Positions 1 through 10,723 of a stretch of 21,179 bases of DNA are shown one piece after another. The position numbers and the translations under genes are program-made. Position 1 is the first letter of the stretch. Each line of letters begins with the position of its first letter. The stretch spans positions 1 to 21,179 of the forward strand of contig JAFAFF010000164.1 of the NCBI GenBank assembly GCA_023423605.1, in the 5' to 3' direction. The notes under the pieces were generated by a model that made no database searches, was not told where the DNA came from, and saw only the letters and a program-made list of their open reading frames with translations. The DNA comes from Pseudomonadota bacterium (GTDB lineage Bacteria; Pseudomonadota; Gammaproteobacteria; Xanthomonadales; Xanthomonadaceae).

Positions 1-3
1 TGA

Positions 4-1623
4 GTGAGTTCACCCAGGATGTTGCGGGGCCTGCTGTCGTTCAGCAGCATGACCATGGTCTCGCGGGTGCTCGGGCTGGTCCGGGACCAGGTCATCACCA
101 CCACGTTCGGAACCAACGCCGTCACCGACGCCTTCTGGGTCGCCTTCAGGGTACCGAATTTCCTGCGCCGGCTGTTCGCCGAAGGCTCATTCGCCACTGC
201 ATTCGTGCCGGTGTTCACCGAGGTGAAAGAAACCCGCAGCCACCAGGAGCTGCGTGAACTGACCGCGCGCGTGGCCGGCACCCTGGGCGGCGTGCTGATG
301 CTGGTGACCGCACTGGCGCTGATCTTCGCCCCGCAGCTGGCCAGCGTGTTCGCCAGCGGCGCCGAGACCGATCCGGCCAAGCAGGGCCTGCTGGTGGACC
401 TGTTCCGGCTGACCTTCCCGTTCCTGCTGTTCGTCTCGCTGACCGCACTGGCCGGCGGCGCCCTGAACAGTTTCCAGCGGTTCGCCATGCCCGCGCTGAC
501 GCCGGTCATCCTCAACCTGTGCATGATCGCCGGTGCGCTGTGGCTGGCACCGCGGCTGGGCGGAACCCCGGAAACGCAGATCCTGGCGCTGGGCTGGGCG
601 GTACTGGCGGCCGGCGTGCTGCAGCTGGTGTTCCAGCTGCCTTCGCTGAAGGGCATCGACCTGCTCACGCTGCCGCGCTGGGGCTGGAACCATCCGGGCG
701 TGCGCAAGGTAATGACGCTGATGGTGCCGACCCTGTTCGGCTCGTCGGTGGCGCAGATCAACCTGCTGCTGGACACGGTCATCGCCGCAAAGCTCACCGA
801 TGGTTCGCAGTCGTGGCTGTCGCTGGCCGATCGTTTCCTGGAGCTGCCGCTGGGGGTGTTCGGCGTGGCGCTGGGCACGGTCATCCTGCCGGCACTGGCC
901 CGCCACCATGTCGGCACCGACCGCGAGGGCTTCTCCAACGCCCTGGACTGGGGCCTGCGCACCACGCTGCTGATTTCGGTGCCGGCCATGTTCGGGCTGC
1001 TGCTGCTGGCCGAGCCGCTGATCGCCACCTTGTTCCAGCATGGCCAGTTCAGCGCCTTCGATACCCGCATGACCGCACTGGCGGTGTATGGCTTGAGCTT
1101 CGGCCTGCCCGCCTTCGCGCTGTTGAAGGTCGTGCTGCCGGCGTTCTACGCCCGCCAGGACACGCGCACGCCGGTGCGCGCGGGCATCGCGGCGCTGGTG
1201 GCCAACATGGTGTTCAACTTCGCGCTGCTGGCGGTGCTGTACCAGCTGATGGTGCCGGAGGCGCTGAAGGCGCAGGGCGTGATGCAGGCGCTGGGCCAGC
1301 AGCCGGGCCTGCACCTGGCGCTGGGCATCGCCAGTGCCTTGTCCAGTTACCTGAACCTCGGGCTGCTCTGGTACTGGCTGGGCCGCACCGATGTCTACCA
1401 GCGTCGTCCGGGCTGGGGCCGCTATCTGCTGCGGCTGGTGCTTTCGTGCGCGGCGATGGTGGCGGTGCTGCTGGGCCTGCTGCACTGGCTGCCGGCATTC
1501 ACGCCGATGGGTACCTGGGAGCGGGTGGCTGCGCTGGCCCTGCTGGTGGGTGCCGGGGGGGCGACCTACCTGATCGTGCAGATCGCCCTTGGCCTGCGCC
1601 TGCGCGACCTGCGCGGGCATTGA
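4..1623 (+). CDS. murJ: Lipid II flippase MurJ (MviN family)
   Basis: Polytopic inner-membrane protein of the MOP/MVF superfamily that moves lipid II across the cytoplasmic membrane for peptidoglycan synthesis. The 539-residue product is close to the family's usual size, is strongly hydrophobic throughout (about 14 membrane helices expected), and carries the N-terminal family signatures [15 protein letters not shown] and [13 protein letters not shown], which hold the conserved charged residues of the central cavity. Two starts are possible: GTG at 4 (product begins MSSPRMLRG) and ATG at 19. Comparison from memory with E. coli MurJ allows either, and the upstream ribosome binding site lies outside the window. 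GTG is kept because it gives the full-length frame. The stop is TGA at 1621-1623, followed by 74 nt before ribF. Identification is firm; the exact start is not. Confidence 0.95.
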   Translation: MSSPRMLRGLLSFSSMTMVSRVLGLVRDQVITTTFGTNAVTDAFWVAFRVPNFLRRLFAEGSFATAFVPVFTEVKETRSHQELRELTARVAGTLGGVLMLVTALALIFAPQLASVFASGAETDPAKQGLLVDLFRLTFPFLLFVSLTALAGGALNSFQRFAMPALTPVILNLCMIAGALWLAPRLGGTPETQILALGWAVLAAGVLQLVFQLPSLKGIDLLTLPRWGWNHPGVRKVMTLMVPTLFGSSVAQINLLLDTVIAAKLTDGSQSWLSLADRFLELPLGVFGVALGTVILPALARHHVGTDREGFSNALDWGLRTTLLISVPAMFGLLLLAEPLIATLFQHGQFSAFDTRMTALAVYGLSFGLPAFALLKVVLPAFYARQDTRTPVRAGIAALVANMVFNFALLAVLYQLMVPEALKAQGVMQALGQQPGLHLALGIASALSSYLNLGLLWYWLGRTDVYQRRPGWGRYLLRLVLSCAAMVAVLLGLLHWLPAFTPMGTWERVAALALLVGAGGATYLIVQIALGLRLRDLRGH

Positions 1624-1646
1624 TAGCGGGTCATGGCGGCTATACT
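1618..1646 (+). promoter_or_regulatory. Candidate sigma-70 promoter for ribF-ileS-lspA
   Basis: The murJ-ribF gap contains a TATACT hexamer at 1641-1646, a good -10 match. A TTGATA hexamer lies at 1620-1625, but the 15-nt spacer is short; the overlapping CATTGA at 1618-1623 gives 17 nt with a weaker -35. It would start a transcript about 45 nt upstream of ribF. Motif evidence only. Confidence 0.35.
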
Positions 1647-1697
1647 TCAAGGTCACATGGTTGAAGCAGCGGCCTTTGCGCGCCGCGAGCGGAGTGG

Positions 1698-2641
1698 ATG
1701 AGCAGGGTGTTCCGAAACGTTGAAGGCGGAGTGTTGTTCCCGCACGGCAGCGTGGTCTGCATTGGTGCCTTCGACGGCCTGCACCTGGGCCACCGGGCGC
1801 TGGTGCGCCACGCCGTCGCCCGTGCCCGCGCGCTGGGCGTGGCGGCCGTGGTGGTGGCCTTCGAGCCGCTGCCGCGCGAGTTCTTCGCCCAGGGCACGCC
1901 GCCGCCGCGGCTGACGCTGGCGCGCAGCAAGGTGGACATCCTGCGCGGGCTGGGCGTGGATGCCGTCGGCCTGCTGCGCTTCGATGCGGCCATGGCGGCC
2001 ATGCAGGCCGAGGATTTCGTGCATCGCCTGCTGGTGCACCGGCTTTCCGCACGCGAGGTCTGGATAGGCCCGCAGTTCCATTTCGGCAACCGTCGTCGCG
2101 GCAACCTGGAGCTGCTGCGGCAGATGGGTGCCGAGCTGGGCTTCGAGGCCAACGAGATAGACGCGGTGGACCTGCACGGCGAGCGCATTTCCAGCACGCG
2201 CATCCGTCAGCTGCTGGTTGCCGGCGAATTCGCGCAGGCCGCCGACCTGCTGGGCCGCCCGTATTCGATCAGCGGCAGGGTGGTGCGCGGCAAGCAGCTG
2301 GGCCGCACGCTGGGTTTCCCGACCGCCAACCTGCGTTTTCCGAAGACGCCGGCGCTGTCGGGCATCTATGCCACCTGGGTGCACGGCGTGTTCGACCAAC
2401 CGTGGCCGTCGGTGTCCAGCTTCGGCACCCGGCCGACGGTGGACGGCGTGGAGCCGCTGCTGGAAGCCCATCTGTTCGATTTCCAGGGCGACCTGTACGG
2501 TCGGCACATCGAAGTCGAGTTCGTGGCCAAGCTGCGCGACGAAGAGAAATACAACGATCTGGCGGCACTGACCGACCAGATGCACCGCGACGCCGGACAG
2601 GCGCGCGCCATCCTTTCCGAACATAGATTGCGAGCCACTGC

Positions 2642-2645
<4 letters not shown>
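1698..2645 (+). CDS. ribF: Bifunctional riboflavin kinase / FMN adenylyltransferase
   Basis: Converts riboflavin to FMN and then FAD in the cytoplasm using ATP. The 315-residue protein matches the usual bacterial RibF length (about 310). The N-terminal nucleotidyltransferase domain shows [10 protein letters not shown] at residues 23-32 (the HxGH-type motif) and the ISSTRIR motif near residue 165. The C-terminal flavokinase domain shows [10 protein letters not shown] at residues 202-211, the nucleotide/flavin-binding signature. The ATG start is preceded by a GGAG at 1691-1694, slightly close for a ribosome binding site but acceptable. The stop codon overlaps the ileS start by 4 nt (GTGA at 2642-2645), so expression with ileS is probably coupled. 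The ribF-ileS-lspA-ispH order is common in gammaproteobacteria. Confidence 0.96.
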
Positions 2646-5472
<2,827 letters not shown>

Positions 5473-5473
<1 letters not shown>

Positions 5474-5991
5474 TGGCCGCCCCGCGTCCGCGCCCGAACG
5501 CGCTGGTGTGGCTGCTGCTGTCGGCGGCCATCATCGGCCTGGACCAGTGGAGCAAGGCCTGGGTGCTGTCCAGCCTGCCCGAATTCCAGCCGGTGCCGGT
5601 CATCGAGGGTTTCTGGAACTGGTACCGCACCTACAACACGGGAGCGGCATTCAGCTTCCTCAGCGATGCCGGTGGCTGGCAGAAGTACTTCTTCACCGTG
5701 CTGGCGGTGGCCATCAGTGCCCTGATGGCCTGGTGGCTGCGCGGCACCGCGCGCGGCAACTGGCGCAGCGCGCTGCCGTATGCGCTGGTGATCGGCGGGG
5801 CCATCGGCAACGTGATCGACCGCCAGGTGCATGGCCACGTGGTGGATTTCATCCAGTGGTATGTCGGTGACCATTACTGGCCGTCGTTCAACGTGGCCGA
5901 CGCGGCGATCGTGGTGGGCGCCATCGGCATCGCGGTATTCGGTCTGTTCGACGGAAAATCAGCTGGAAAAGCGGATAATGCGAGTCCGTAA
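5473..5991 (+). CDS. lspA: Lipoprotein signal peptidase (signal peptidase II)
   Basis: Aspartyl protease of the inner membrane that removes signal peptides from diacylglyceryl-modified prolipoproteins. From the ATG at 5473 the product is 172 residues, near the family norm of about 165, with four hydrophobic segments. The family motifs are visible: IIGLDQWSK in the first helix, [16 protein letters not shown] with catalytic Asp116, and FNVADAAI with catalytic Asp143. A start at GTG 5464 would add only MVL and places the Shine-Dalgarno inside the gene, so the ATG is preferred. It overlaps the ileS stop by one base (TGATG), an arrangement also seen in other gammaproteobacteria. The short tail after the last helix is lysine- and serine-containing, as expected for a cytoplasmic C-terminus. 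Confidence 0.96.
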
Positions 5992-6036
5992 CGCCTTGTT
6001 TCCGCCAATGCCGGCCAGTGCCGGGAGACCCTGAAG

Positions 6037-6987
6037 ATGGATGTGCTGCTTGCCAACCCGCGTGGATTCTGTGCCGGTGTCGATCGTGCGATCGAGATCG
6101 TCAAGCGTGCGATCGAAACGCTCGGGGCGCCCATCTACGTGCGCCACGAGGTGGTGCACAACCGTTTCGTGGTCGATGACCTGAAGAACCGTGGCGCCAT
6201 CTTCGTCGAGGAACTGGATGAAGTGCCGGACAACAACACGGTGATCTTCAGCGCGCATGGCGTGTCGCAGGCGGTGCGTGCCGAGGCCGACCGCCGTGGC
6301 CTGAAAGTGTTCGATGCCACCTGCCCGCTGGTGACCAAGGTGCACTTCGAAGTAGCGCGCCACTGCCGCGCCGGCCGTGACGTGGTCCTGATCGGCCACG
6401 CCGGGCACCCGGAAGTGGAGGGCACCATGGGCCAGTGGAACCAGGAAGCCGGCACCGGCAGCATCTACCTGGTGGAAGACGTGGAGCAGGTGGCAACGCT
6501 GCAGCTGGACCAGCCGGAAAACTTCGCCTACACCACGCAGACCACGCTGTCGGTGGACGATACCCGCGGCATCATCGAAGCCCTGCGCGCCAGGTTTCCG
6601 GCCATGCAGGGACCGAAGAACGATGACATCTGCTACGCCACCCAGAACCGCCAGGACGCCGTGCGCGACCTGGCCAGGCGCTGCGACCTGGTGCTGGTGG
6701 TGGGCTCACCGAACAGCTCCAATTCCAACCGCCTGAGCGAGCTGGCCCGCCGCGAAGGCGTGGAGAGCTACCTGATCGACGGCGCGCACGAGATCGATCC
6801 GCGCTGGGTGGAAGGCAAGCAGCATATCGGTGTCACCGCGGGCGCATCGGCGCCGCAGGTGCTGGTGGATGGCGTGCTGGCGCGCCTGCGCGAGCTGGGT
6901 GCGAACGGCATCGGCGAACTGGATGGCGAGCCCGAATCCATGGTGTTCGCGCTGCCGAAGGAACTGCGGCTGCGGCTGGTGGACTGA
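6037..6987 (+). CDS. ispH: 4-hydroxy-3-methylbut-2-enyl diphosphate reductase
   Basis: Last enzyme of the MEP isoprenoid pathway; reduces HMBPP to IPP and DMAPP using a [4Fe-4S] cluster. The 316-residue protein has the three cluster cysteines C12 ([10 protein letters not shown]), C96 ([10 protein letters not shown]) and C199 (ICYATQNRQ). Substrate-pocket residues are also present: H41 in HEVVHN, H124 and E126 in [11 protein letters not shown], and S227/N229 in NSSNSN. The start is ATG at 6037 with a GGGAGA-type ribosome binding site near 6023. It lies 45 nt after lspA, and a weak GATAAT hexamer at 5974-5979 inside the lspA end could give an extra promoter. It is the last recognisable housekeeping gene before the accessory region. 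Confidence 0.97.
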   Translation: MDVLLANPRGFCAGVDRAIEIVKRAIETLGAPIYVRHEVVHNRFVVDDLKNRGAIFVEELDEVPDNNTVIFSAHGVSQAVRAEADRRGLKVFDATCPLVTKVHFEVARHCRAGRDVVLIGHAGHPEVEGTMGQWNQEAGTGSIYLVEDVEQVATLQLDQPENFAYTTQTTLSVDDTRGIIEALRARFPAMQGPKNDDICYATQNRQDAVRDLARRCDLVLVVGSPNSSNSNRLSELARREGVESYLIDGAHEIDPRWVEGKQHIGVTAGASAPQVLVDGVLARLRELGANGIGELDGEPESMVFALPKELRLRLVD

Positions 6988-7032
6988 CGCCAGCGCGGCC
7001 CCGCTTGCCGCGTTTGCCGCCGATGTACCCGG

Positions 7033-7929
7033 CTACTGGGCCGGGCAGGCCGGATCCTTGCCGGTGTGTGCCTTGCAGATGCGTCGCCGGCATTCGATGC
7101 CCTGCAGCGACACCGCACTGGGGCAGCGGCGCAGCTGCGCCTGGATGTTCGATGCCGTGGAGGTGCCGGAACTGGTCTTGCCGCCGATGGAGTCGAAGGC
7201 AGCGCTGGCATTTTCGGCGTTGCGCTGGTCGTCGGCACGGATCTTGGCGATCAACGAATCCATCGATTCGTGCTTGGGCTCGTCCTTGATGATGCCAAGC
7301 AGGGTGCCGAGCAGATCTTCTTCGCCGGGCTTGCTCTTGCTGCTGCTCTGGGCGGTCCGCCGGGCGGCAGCGCGTTTCGGGGCTGCGCTGCCTGGACCGG
7401 TGGCCGGGACCGGCGGTGCGCCGTTGTCTGCAGACGCTGCTGCGACATCGCTGCCGGAGCCATCGCTGCCTTCGGCGGCAGCAAGCGGGCCTTCCATGCC
7501 CTCGGTGGGAGGCGTATCACGGCCATCGCCGGCATCGACGATCATCGCCGCGCCGGCAGCGGGCGCCTGCGCCGGAGCAGCGGGGCTGGTGGTGTCGGAA
7601 GGCGCAGCAACAGTGCCCTGCCGAGGATTCACGGTGTTGTCGTGATCGCCACTGCGCGCAAAGACCAGCAGCAGGATGATGAGCGCGATCACCGCCCCGG
7701 CGCCAGCGATCAACAGCGTAGGGCGACGTCCTTCGGGGGCGGCGCGCGCCTGCGGTGCCGCACGGTTGCCGCGAGCACGGCCCTGGGGCTTGCGCCCTTC
7801 CATGTCGGCCAGGATACGCCCCGAAGCGGCGGTGGCCGCCTTGTCAGGCGCCTTGCCGGAGAGAAGACTTGGACGATTTATTCCGCCATTATTCAAGTGC
7901 ATCCAGCCTGGTTCGGGGGTCGACATCAT
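7033..7929 (-). CDS. Unrecognised single-pass membrane protein with C-terminal cysteines
   Basis: I do not recognise this family. The 298-residue frame has a basic, Ala/Arg-rich N-terminus, one clear membrane helix at about residues 70-91, a low-complexity Ala/Pro/Gly/Ser stretch to about 205, a charged helical segment at about 205-260, and a short C-terminal domain with four cysteines (C269, C280, C285, C295). The positive-inside rule places the N-terminus in the cytoplasm and the cysteine region in the periplasm, where it could form two disulfides; this is inference. The start is uncertain: ATG at 7929 or 7926 sits only about 15 nt from the predicted transcription start, and later ATGs at codons 10 and 43 remain possible. 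A real gene is supported by the promoter placed just upstream, the domain layout and the lack of any competing + strand gene. It is convergent with ispH and divergent from the M15 peptidase gene; no functional link is proven. Confidence 0.75.
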   Translation of the reverse strand: MMSTPEPGWMHLNNGGINRPSLLSGKAPDKAATAASGRILADMEGRKPQGRARGNRAAPQARAAPEGRRPTLLIAGAGAVIALIILLLVFARSGDHDNTVNPRQGTVAAPSDTTSPAAPAQAPAAGAAMIVDAGDGRDTPPTEGMEGPLAAAEGSDGSGSDVAAASADNGAPPVPATGPGSAAPKRAAARRTAQSSSKSKPGEEDLLGTLLGIIKDEPKHESMDSLIAKIRADDQRNAENASAAFDSIGGKTSSGTSTASNIQAQLRRCPSAVSLQGIECRRRICKAHTGKDPACPAQ

Positions 7930-7949
7930 GTGCGGCCCGGTTCGCCCGC

Positions 7950-7977
7950 ATTCTAGTCGCTAAGGGGGGTGCGTCAA
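7950..7977 (-). promoter_or_regulatory. Sigma-70-type promoter for the minus-strand membrane-protein gene
   Basis: Read on the minus strand, TTGACG (plus-strand 7972-7977) is followed after 16 nt by TAGAAT (7950-7955), a near-consensus -35/-10 pair. Transcription would begin near 7943, about 15 nt before the ATG at 7929. The -35 overlaps the 5' region of the divergent M15 peptidase gene, so the two could influence each other. Confidence 0.6.
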
Positions 7978-7992
7978 CTCCAGGGAGGACGC

Positions 7993-8880
7993 GTGCTGCT
8001 TGTCATCGCTGTGATCGCCGTGGTGGTGGTCTTCGCCATTGCCTGTGGCCTGCTGTTGTTTCCTTCCCTGGGGGAAGGGCTCGGCGCGCGCGTGGCGGCC
8101 TGGCGCGAACGGCGCCTGGAGCACCGCCACGCCCGGCTCGGCGCACGCCGCCATCGTGCAGCGCAACGCCGGGTGGCTTCGCTTGCCGATGCCCGCGACG
8201 ACATGGGCGGACTGCTTGCCGCGCTGCACCGCCAGCGCTGGATCATCGGTGGCGCGGTGCTGCTGGTGGTATTGCCTTCGCTGGCCATCCTCGTCGCACG
8301 CCGCACGGTCGTGCTGGATGATTTCCGCGGCCAGGACATGGCCGAATCCACGTCGCTGGTGGCACAGCTGCTGCGTGGCGAACGGCTGGTACCGCCGCCA
8401 CCTCCGCCGCCGGAGGTCTTCACCACCGAAGAAATCCGTCGCACGCGCCCGGAGGTGGTCAATGCGGATCGTCGCTGGGACAGCATCGATGCCGGATTGC
8501 AGCAACGCGTGCTGGCCATCTTCGAGGTGATGCGGCGCCAGCATGGCTATGAAATGGTGCTGGTGGAAGGCTATCGCAGCCCGCAACGCCAGGCCGAGCT
8601 GATGTCCGCAGGCAAGGCCACCCGTGCCGGGGCCTGGCAGAGCTGCCACCAGTATGGCCTGGCCATCGATGCGGCGCTGATGCGTGATGGCAGGCTGCAA
8701 TGGGACATGGGGGATGCGTGGACGCGTGAGGGTTACATGCTGTACGGCCAGCTGGCCAGCCAGGCCGGGCTGGAATGGGGCGGCAACTGGCGCAGCATCA
8801 AGGACTATGTCCATGTGGAACTGGCCGCGTCGTGTCGCAGCGCGCGGGCGGCCAAGCGCGCCGAGCTGGCCCGGGGGTGA
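7993..8880 (+). CDS. Membrane-anchored M15-family peptidoglycan peptidase, TagX-like
   Basis: Probable zinc-dependent cell-wall peptidase of the VanY/M15 (M15_4-like) superfamily. From GTG at 7993 the product is 295 residues. TM1 covers residues 2-22 and TM2 about 83-104, with a very Arg-rich loop between them; that charge pattern puts the loop in the cytoplasm and the C-terminal domain in the periplasm. A run of seven prolines follows TM2. The catalytic domain shows EGYRSPQRQAEL, the metal-site motif SCHQYGLAID (H219, D226) and DYVHVEL (H274). GTG 7993 is chosen because GGGAGG at 7983-7988 precedes it; an in-frame GTG at 7969 would add eight residues. In Acinetobacter, TagX is a T6SS-encoded peptidoglycan hydrolase of this superfamily needed for apparatus assembly, and the adjacent T6SS genes make the same role plausible here. 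A general carboxypeptidase or endopeptidase role cannot be excluded. Confidence 0.8.
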   Translation: MLLVIAVIAVVVVFAIACGLLLFPSLGEGLGARVAAWRERRLEHRHARLGARRHRAAQRRVASLADARDDMGGLLAALHRQRWIIGGAVLLVVLPSLAILVARRTVVLDDFRGQDMAESTSLVAQLLRGERLVPPPPPPPEVFTTEEIRRTRPEVVNADRRWDSIDAGLQQRVLAIFEVMRRQHGYEMVLVEGYRSPQRQAELMSAGKATRAGAWQSCHQYGLAIDAALMRDGRLQWDMGDAWTREGYMLYGQLASQAGLEWGGNWRSIKDYVHVELAASCRSARAAKRAELARG

Positions 8881-8910
8881 TGCCCGGGGGCCAGTGCTGG
8901 TATCTTAGTC

Positions 8911-8927
8911 GCGCTGGTCGCCAGCGC
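8911..8927. repeat. Perfect 7-bp inverted repeat upstream of the PAAR gene
   Basis: GCGCTGG (8911-8917), a TCG loop and CCAGCGC (8921-8927) form an exact dyad in the 97-nt gap between the M15 peptidase and PAAR genes. It could be a transcribed hairpin or an operator. No T-run follows, so a classical intrinsic terminator is unlikely. The gap holds no other clear signal apart from a weak TATCTT at 8901-8906. Confidence 0.5.
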
Positions 8928-8963
8928 CGCACCACCCAGGGATGTACCGGAATCACCGGGGAC

Positions 8964-8969
8964 AAGGAG
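8964..8969 (+). promoter_or_regulatory. Shine-Dalgarno site that sets the PAAR start
   Basis: AAGGAG lies 8 nt upstream of the ATG at 8978. It selects this start over the in-frame ATG at 8942, whose extra 12 codons would not match the PAAR fold. Confidence 0.8.
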
Positions 8970-8977
8970 CACGACCC

Positions 8978-9238
8978 ATGGCACGACCGTTCATTTTGGT
9001 AGGGGACACGCTGGACCATGGGGGGCGCGTGGTCTCAGGTTCGGCCGACACCGATGTCGGCGGCAAGCCGGTGGCCCGCATCGGCGATGCAGTGACCTGC
9101 AGCCGGCACGGCGCCACCCGGATCGTCAGCGGCGATGACAGTGTGGTCATCGACGGCCAGCCGGTCGCGCGGCAGGGGGACAGGACCGCCTGTGGCGGCA
9201 CGCTGGTTTCCAGCCAGGGAGCCACCGGGATCGGCTGA
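8978..9238 (+). CDS. PAAR-domain protein, T6SS spike tip
   Basis: Small 86-residue PAAR protein predicted to cap the VgrG trimer and sharpen the T6SS spike. The PAAR signatures are clear: an N-terminal VGDTLDHGG, repeated V-x-G-x-PVARxGD units (at about 27-37 and 57-68), and likely zinc ligands H14, C41, H44 and C72. The protein ends right after the PAAR fold, so it carries no toxin extension and would act as a structural tip, or bind cargo non-covalently. The start is fixed by a strong AAGGAG site. It is the first gene of the + strand T6SS run that continues to tssM and the OmpA-like gene, 42 nt before the next ORF. No co-encoded vgrG is adjacent; the one in the window is about 8.2 kb downstream. 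Confidence 0.92.
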   Translation: MARPFILVGDTLDHGGRVVSGSADTDVGGKPVARIGDAVTCSRHGATRIVSGDDSVVIDGQPVARQGDRTACGGTLVSSQGATGIG

Positions 9239-9280
9239 TCCGGTGACGTCGCACGGGTAATTCAAAGCACAGGACGCAGG

Positions 9281-10723
9281 ATGGTCGGGTTTTTTCGGGG
9301 TGCGCTGGCGATGCTCATCGTTCTGGGAATCACCTGGGGCGGCGTGATCAGCTACTGGCGTCATGCCGGCACGGTCCCCAATGCGCGGGACATCCTGGCT
9401 TACCTGGGATTATTGCCTGCGGGACTCTTTGGTGGCGCCTGGGCACTGCGCCGCTTCGCCGCGCGTGTCCGCGATGCCGCAGCGGCACGCAGCGCATCCG
9501 CAGGCGCCGACGCCGCGGTACCGGAAGCGGAGACCGACGGCGGCCAGCCTGATGCCGCCCAGCAGCCTGCTGCGGTACTTGCCAGCAGCGTGCGCCTGCC
9601 ACTGGACCTGACCGCGGAAAGCCTGTTGGCCGAACCGCTCGCCACCGCACGCCTGCGGGCACATCCCGCCCACCGCGACCGCAGCGGCCTGCCCATCTAT
9701 CTGGCCATGGCCGAAGAGGTGCAGACGCTGGCGCCGTTGCCGCCGGAGCTGGAGGCTGAGCAGTCCGAGCATGCCAGGCGCGCGCTGTGCCTGCTGGAGC
9801 CGGTGGTGGAGGAGCTCATGGTGGAAGCCGCCCGGGCGCTTCCGGCGCTGGCTTCGGACCAGGGGCGGGTGATCGCGGGGTGGCGGCAGACCGTGAACGA
9901 GGTGGTGCCGTGCCAGCTGTCGATCGAACTGCTGGTGCCGGGTGATTGGCCGGCGTTCCTGCGTGAGGCATGCGATGCCTGGCTGCGCCGGAGTGCTGCC
10001 GAGCAGGGAATCGATGCGCGTCGCTTCGCCGTGGACGTGGTGCCGGTTGATGATGCCGATGCCGCATGGTCGCGGCTGCTTCGCCGCGTTGATGGACCGC
10101 CGCGGCAGGGGCCAGCCTGGCTTCTGGCCCTGGCGTGTCATTCCGACATCGGCGCGGCCCGCCTGGATCGCCTGGAATCGCTGGGCAGCCTGCGTACGGC
10201 ACGCCTGCCCGGAGGGAACGTGCCGGGCGAAGCCGCTGCCGGCGTGCTGCTCGGCTGGGCTGGCGCAGGCTCCGGGTTCCTCAAGGGCATCGAGCGTGCC
10301 GCACTTCCCGACGGCGCAAACGCCGCTTCGCGTGGCAGGCTGACCAGCGCGCTGGCGGAGACGGCGCTCGAACGCAGCAGCATCGAAGCCTCGCGTATCG
10401 ACATCGTGCTGTCCGATGCGGACATGCGCGTGGAGGCTGCCGCTGAAGGCAGCGGCGTTGCTTCGCGCATATGCCAGGACATCGACCTGTCACGCCAGTA
10501 TCTTGCACTGGGCACGCGCACGGGTAATGTCGGTGCGGTGCAGCCGCTTGCCCAGCTGGCCCTGGCGCAGCGTCATCTGCAGTCGGGCGGCGCGGCCGCG
10601 CTGATCGTGGCGGTCGCCTCTGCGGAGAAACGCTGGATTGCCGTGCTTGACTCCCTCCCACCCGATCAACGCGGCCCGGACGACGCCCGGGCCACCGCTG
10701 CCGCTCAAACGGAACCTGTGTGA
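9281..10723 (+). CDS. T6SS-linked membrane protein with degenerate ketosynthase-like domain
   Basis: The 480-residue product has two N-terminal membrane helices (about 7-26 and 41-59), a charged Ala-rich linker to about 105, and a C-terminal domain that resembles the second half of beta-ketoacyl synthases. The resemblance rests on a LALACHSD segment in the place of the usual GGVDS strand, then PGEAAAG at 315-321, then GNVGAVQPLAQLALA from 415, in the place of the GHTxGAAG loop. The loop histidine is missing (GNVG) and no normal catalytic-cysteine half is recognisable, so this looks like a non-catalytic thiolase-fold protein; that is my inference. Basic residues after TM2 place the large domain in the cytoplasm. 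The ATG at 9281 has AGGA at 9271-9274. Its stop overlaps the tssM ATG by one base (TGATG), so it is probably made together with TssM. The T6SS role is unknown; a cytoplasmic partner of TssM is a reasonable guess. Confidence 0.75.
   Translation: MVGFFRGALAMLIVLGITWGGVISYWRHAGTVPNARDILAYLGLLPAGLFGGAWALRRFAARVRDAAAARSASAGADAAVPEAETDGGQPDAAQQPAAVLASSVRLPLDLTAESLLAEPLATARLRAHPAHRDRSGLPIYLAMAEEVQTLAPLPPELEAEQSEHARRALCLLEPVVEELMVEAARALPALASDQGRVIAGWRQTVNEVVPCQLSIELLVPGDWPAFLREACDAWLRRSAAEQGIDARRFAVDVVPVDDADAAWSRLLRRVDGPPRQGPAWLLALACHSDIGAARLDRLESLGSLRTARLPGGNVPGEAAAGVLLGWAGAGSGFLKGIERAALPDGANAASRGRLTSALAETALERSSIEASRIDIVLSDADMRVEAAAEGSGVASRICQDIDLSRQYLALGTRTGNVGAVQPLAQLALAQRHLQSGGAAALIVAVASAEKRWIAVLDSLPPDQRGPDDARATAAAQTEPV

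Noticed and set aside
187..2052. 621-residue minus-strand frame opposite murJ and ribF
   Set aside because: It crosses two coding genes and an intergenic gap, and its composition is typical of an antisense shadow.
8942..8977. 12-codon N-terminal extension of the PAAR protein
   Set aside because: AAGGAG at 8964-8969 sits correctly for the ATG at 8978 and would lie inside the extension.
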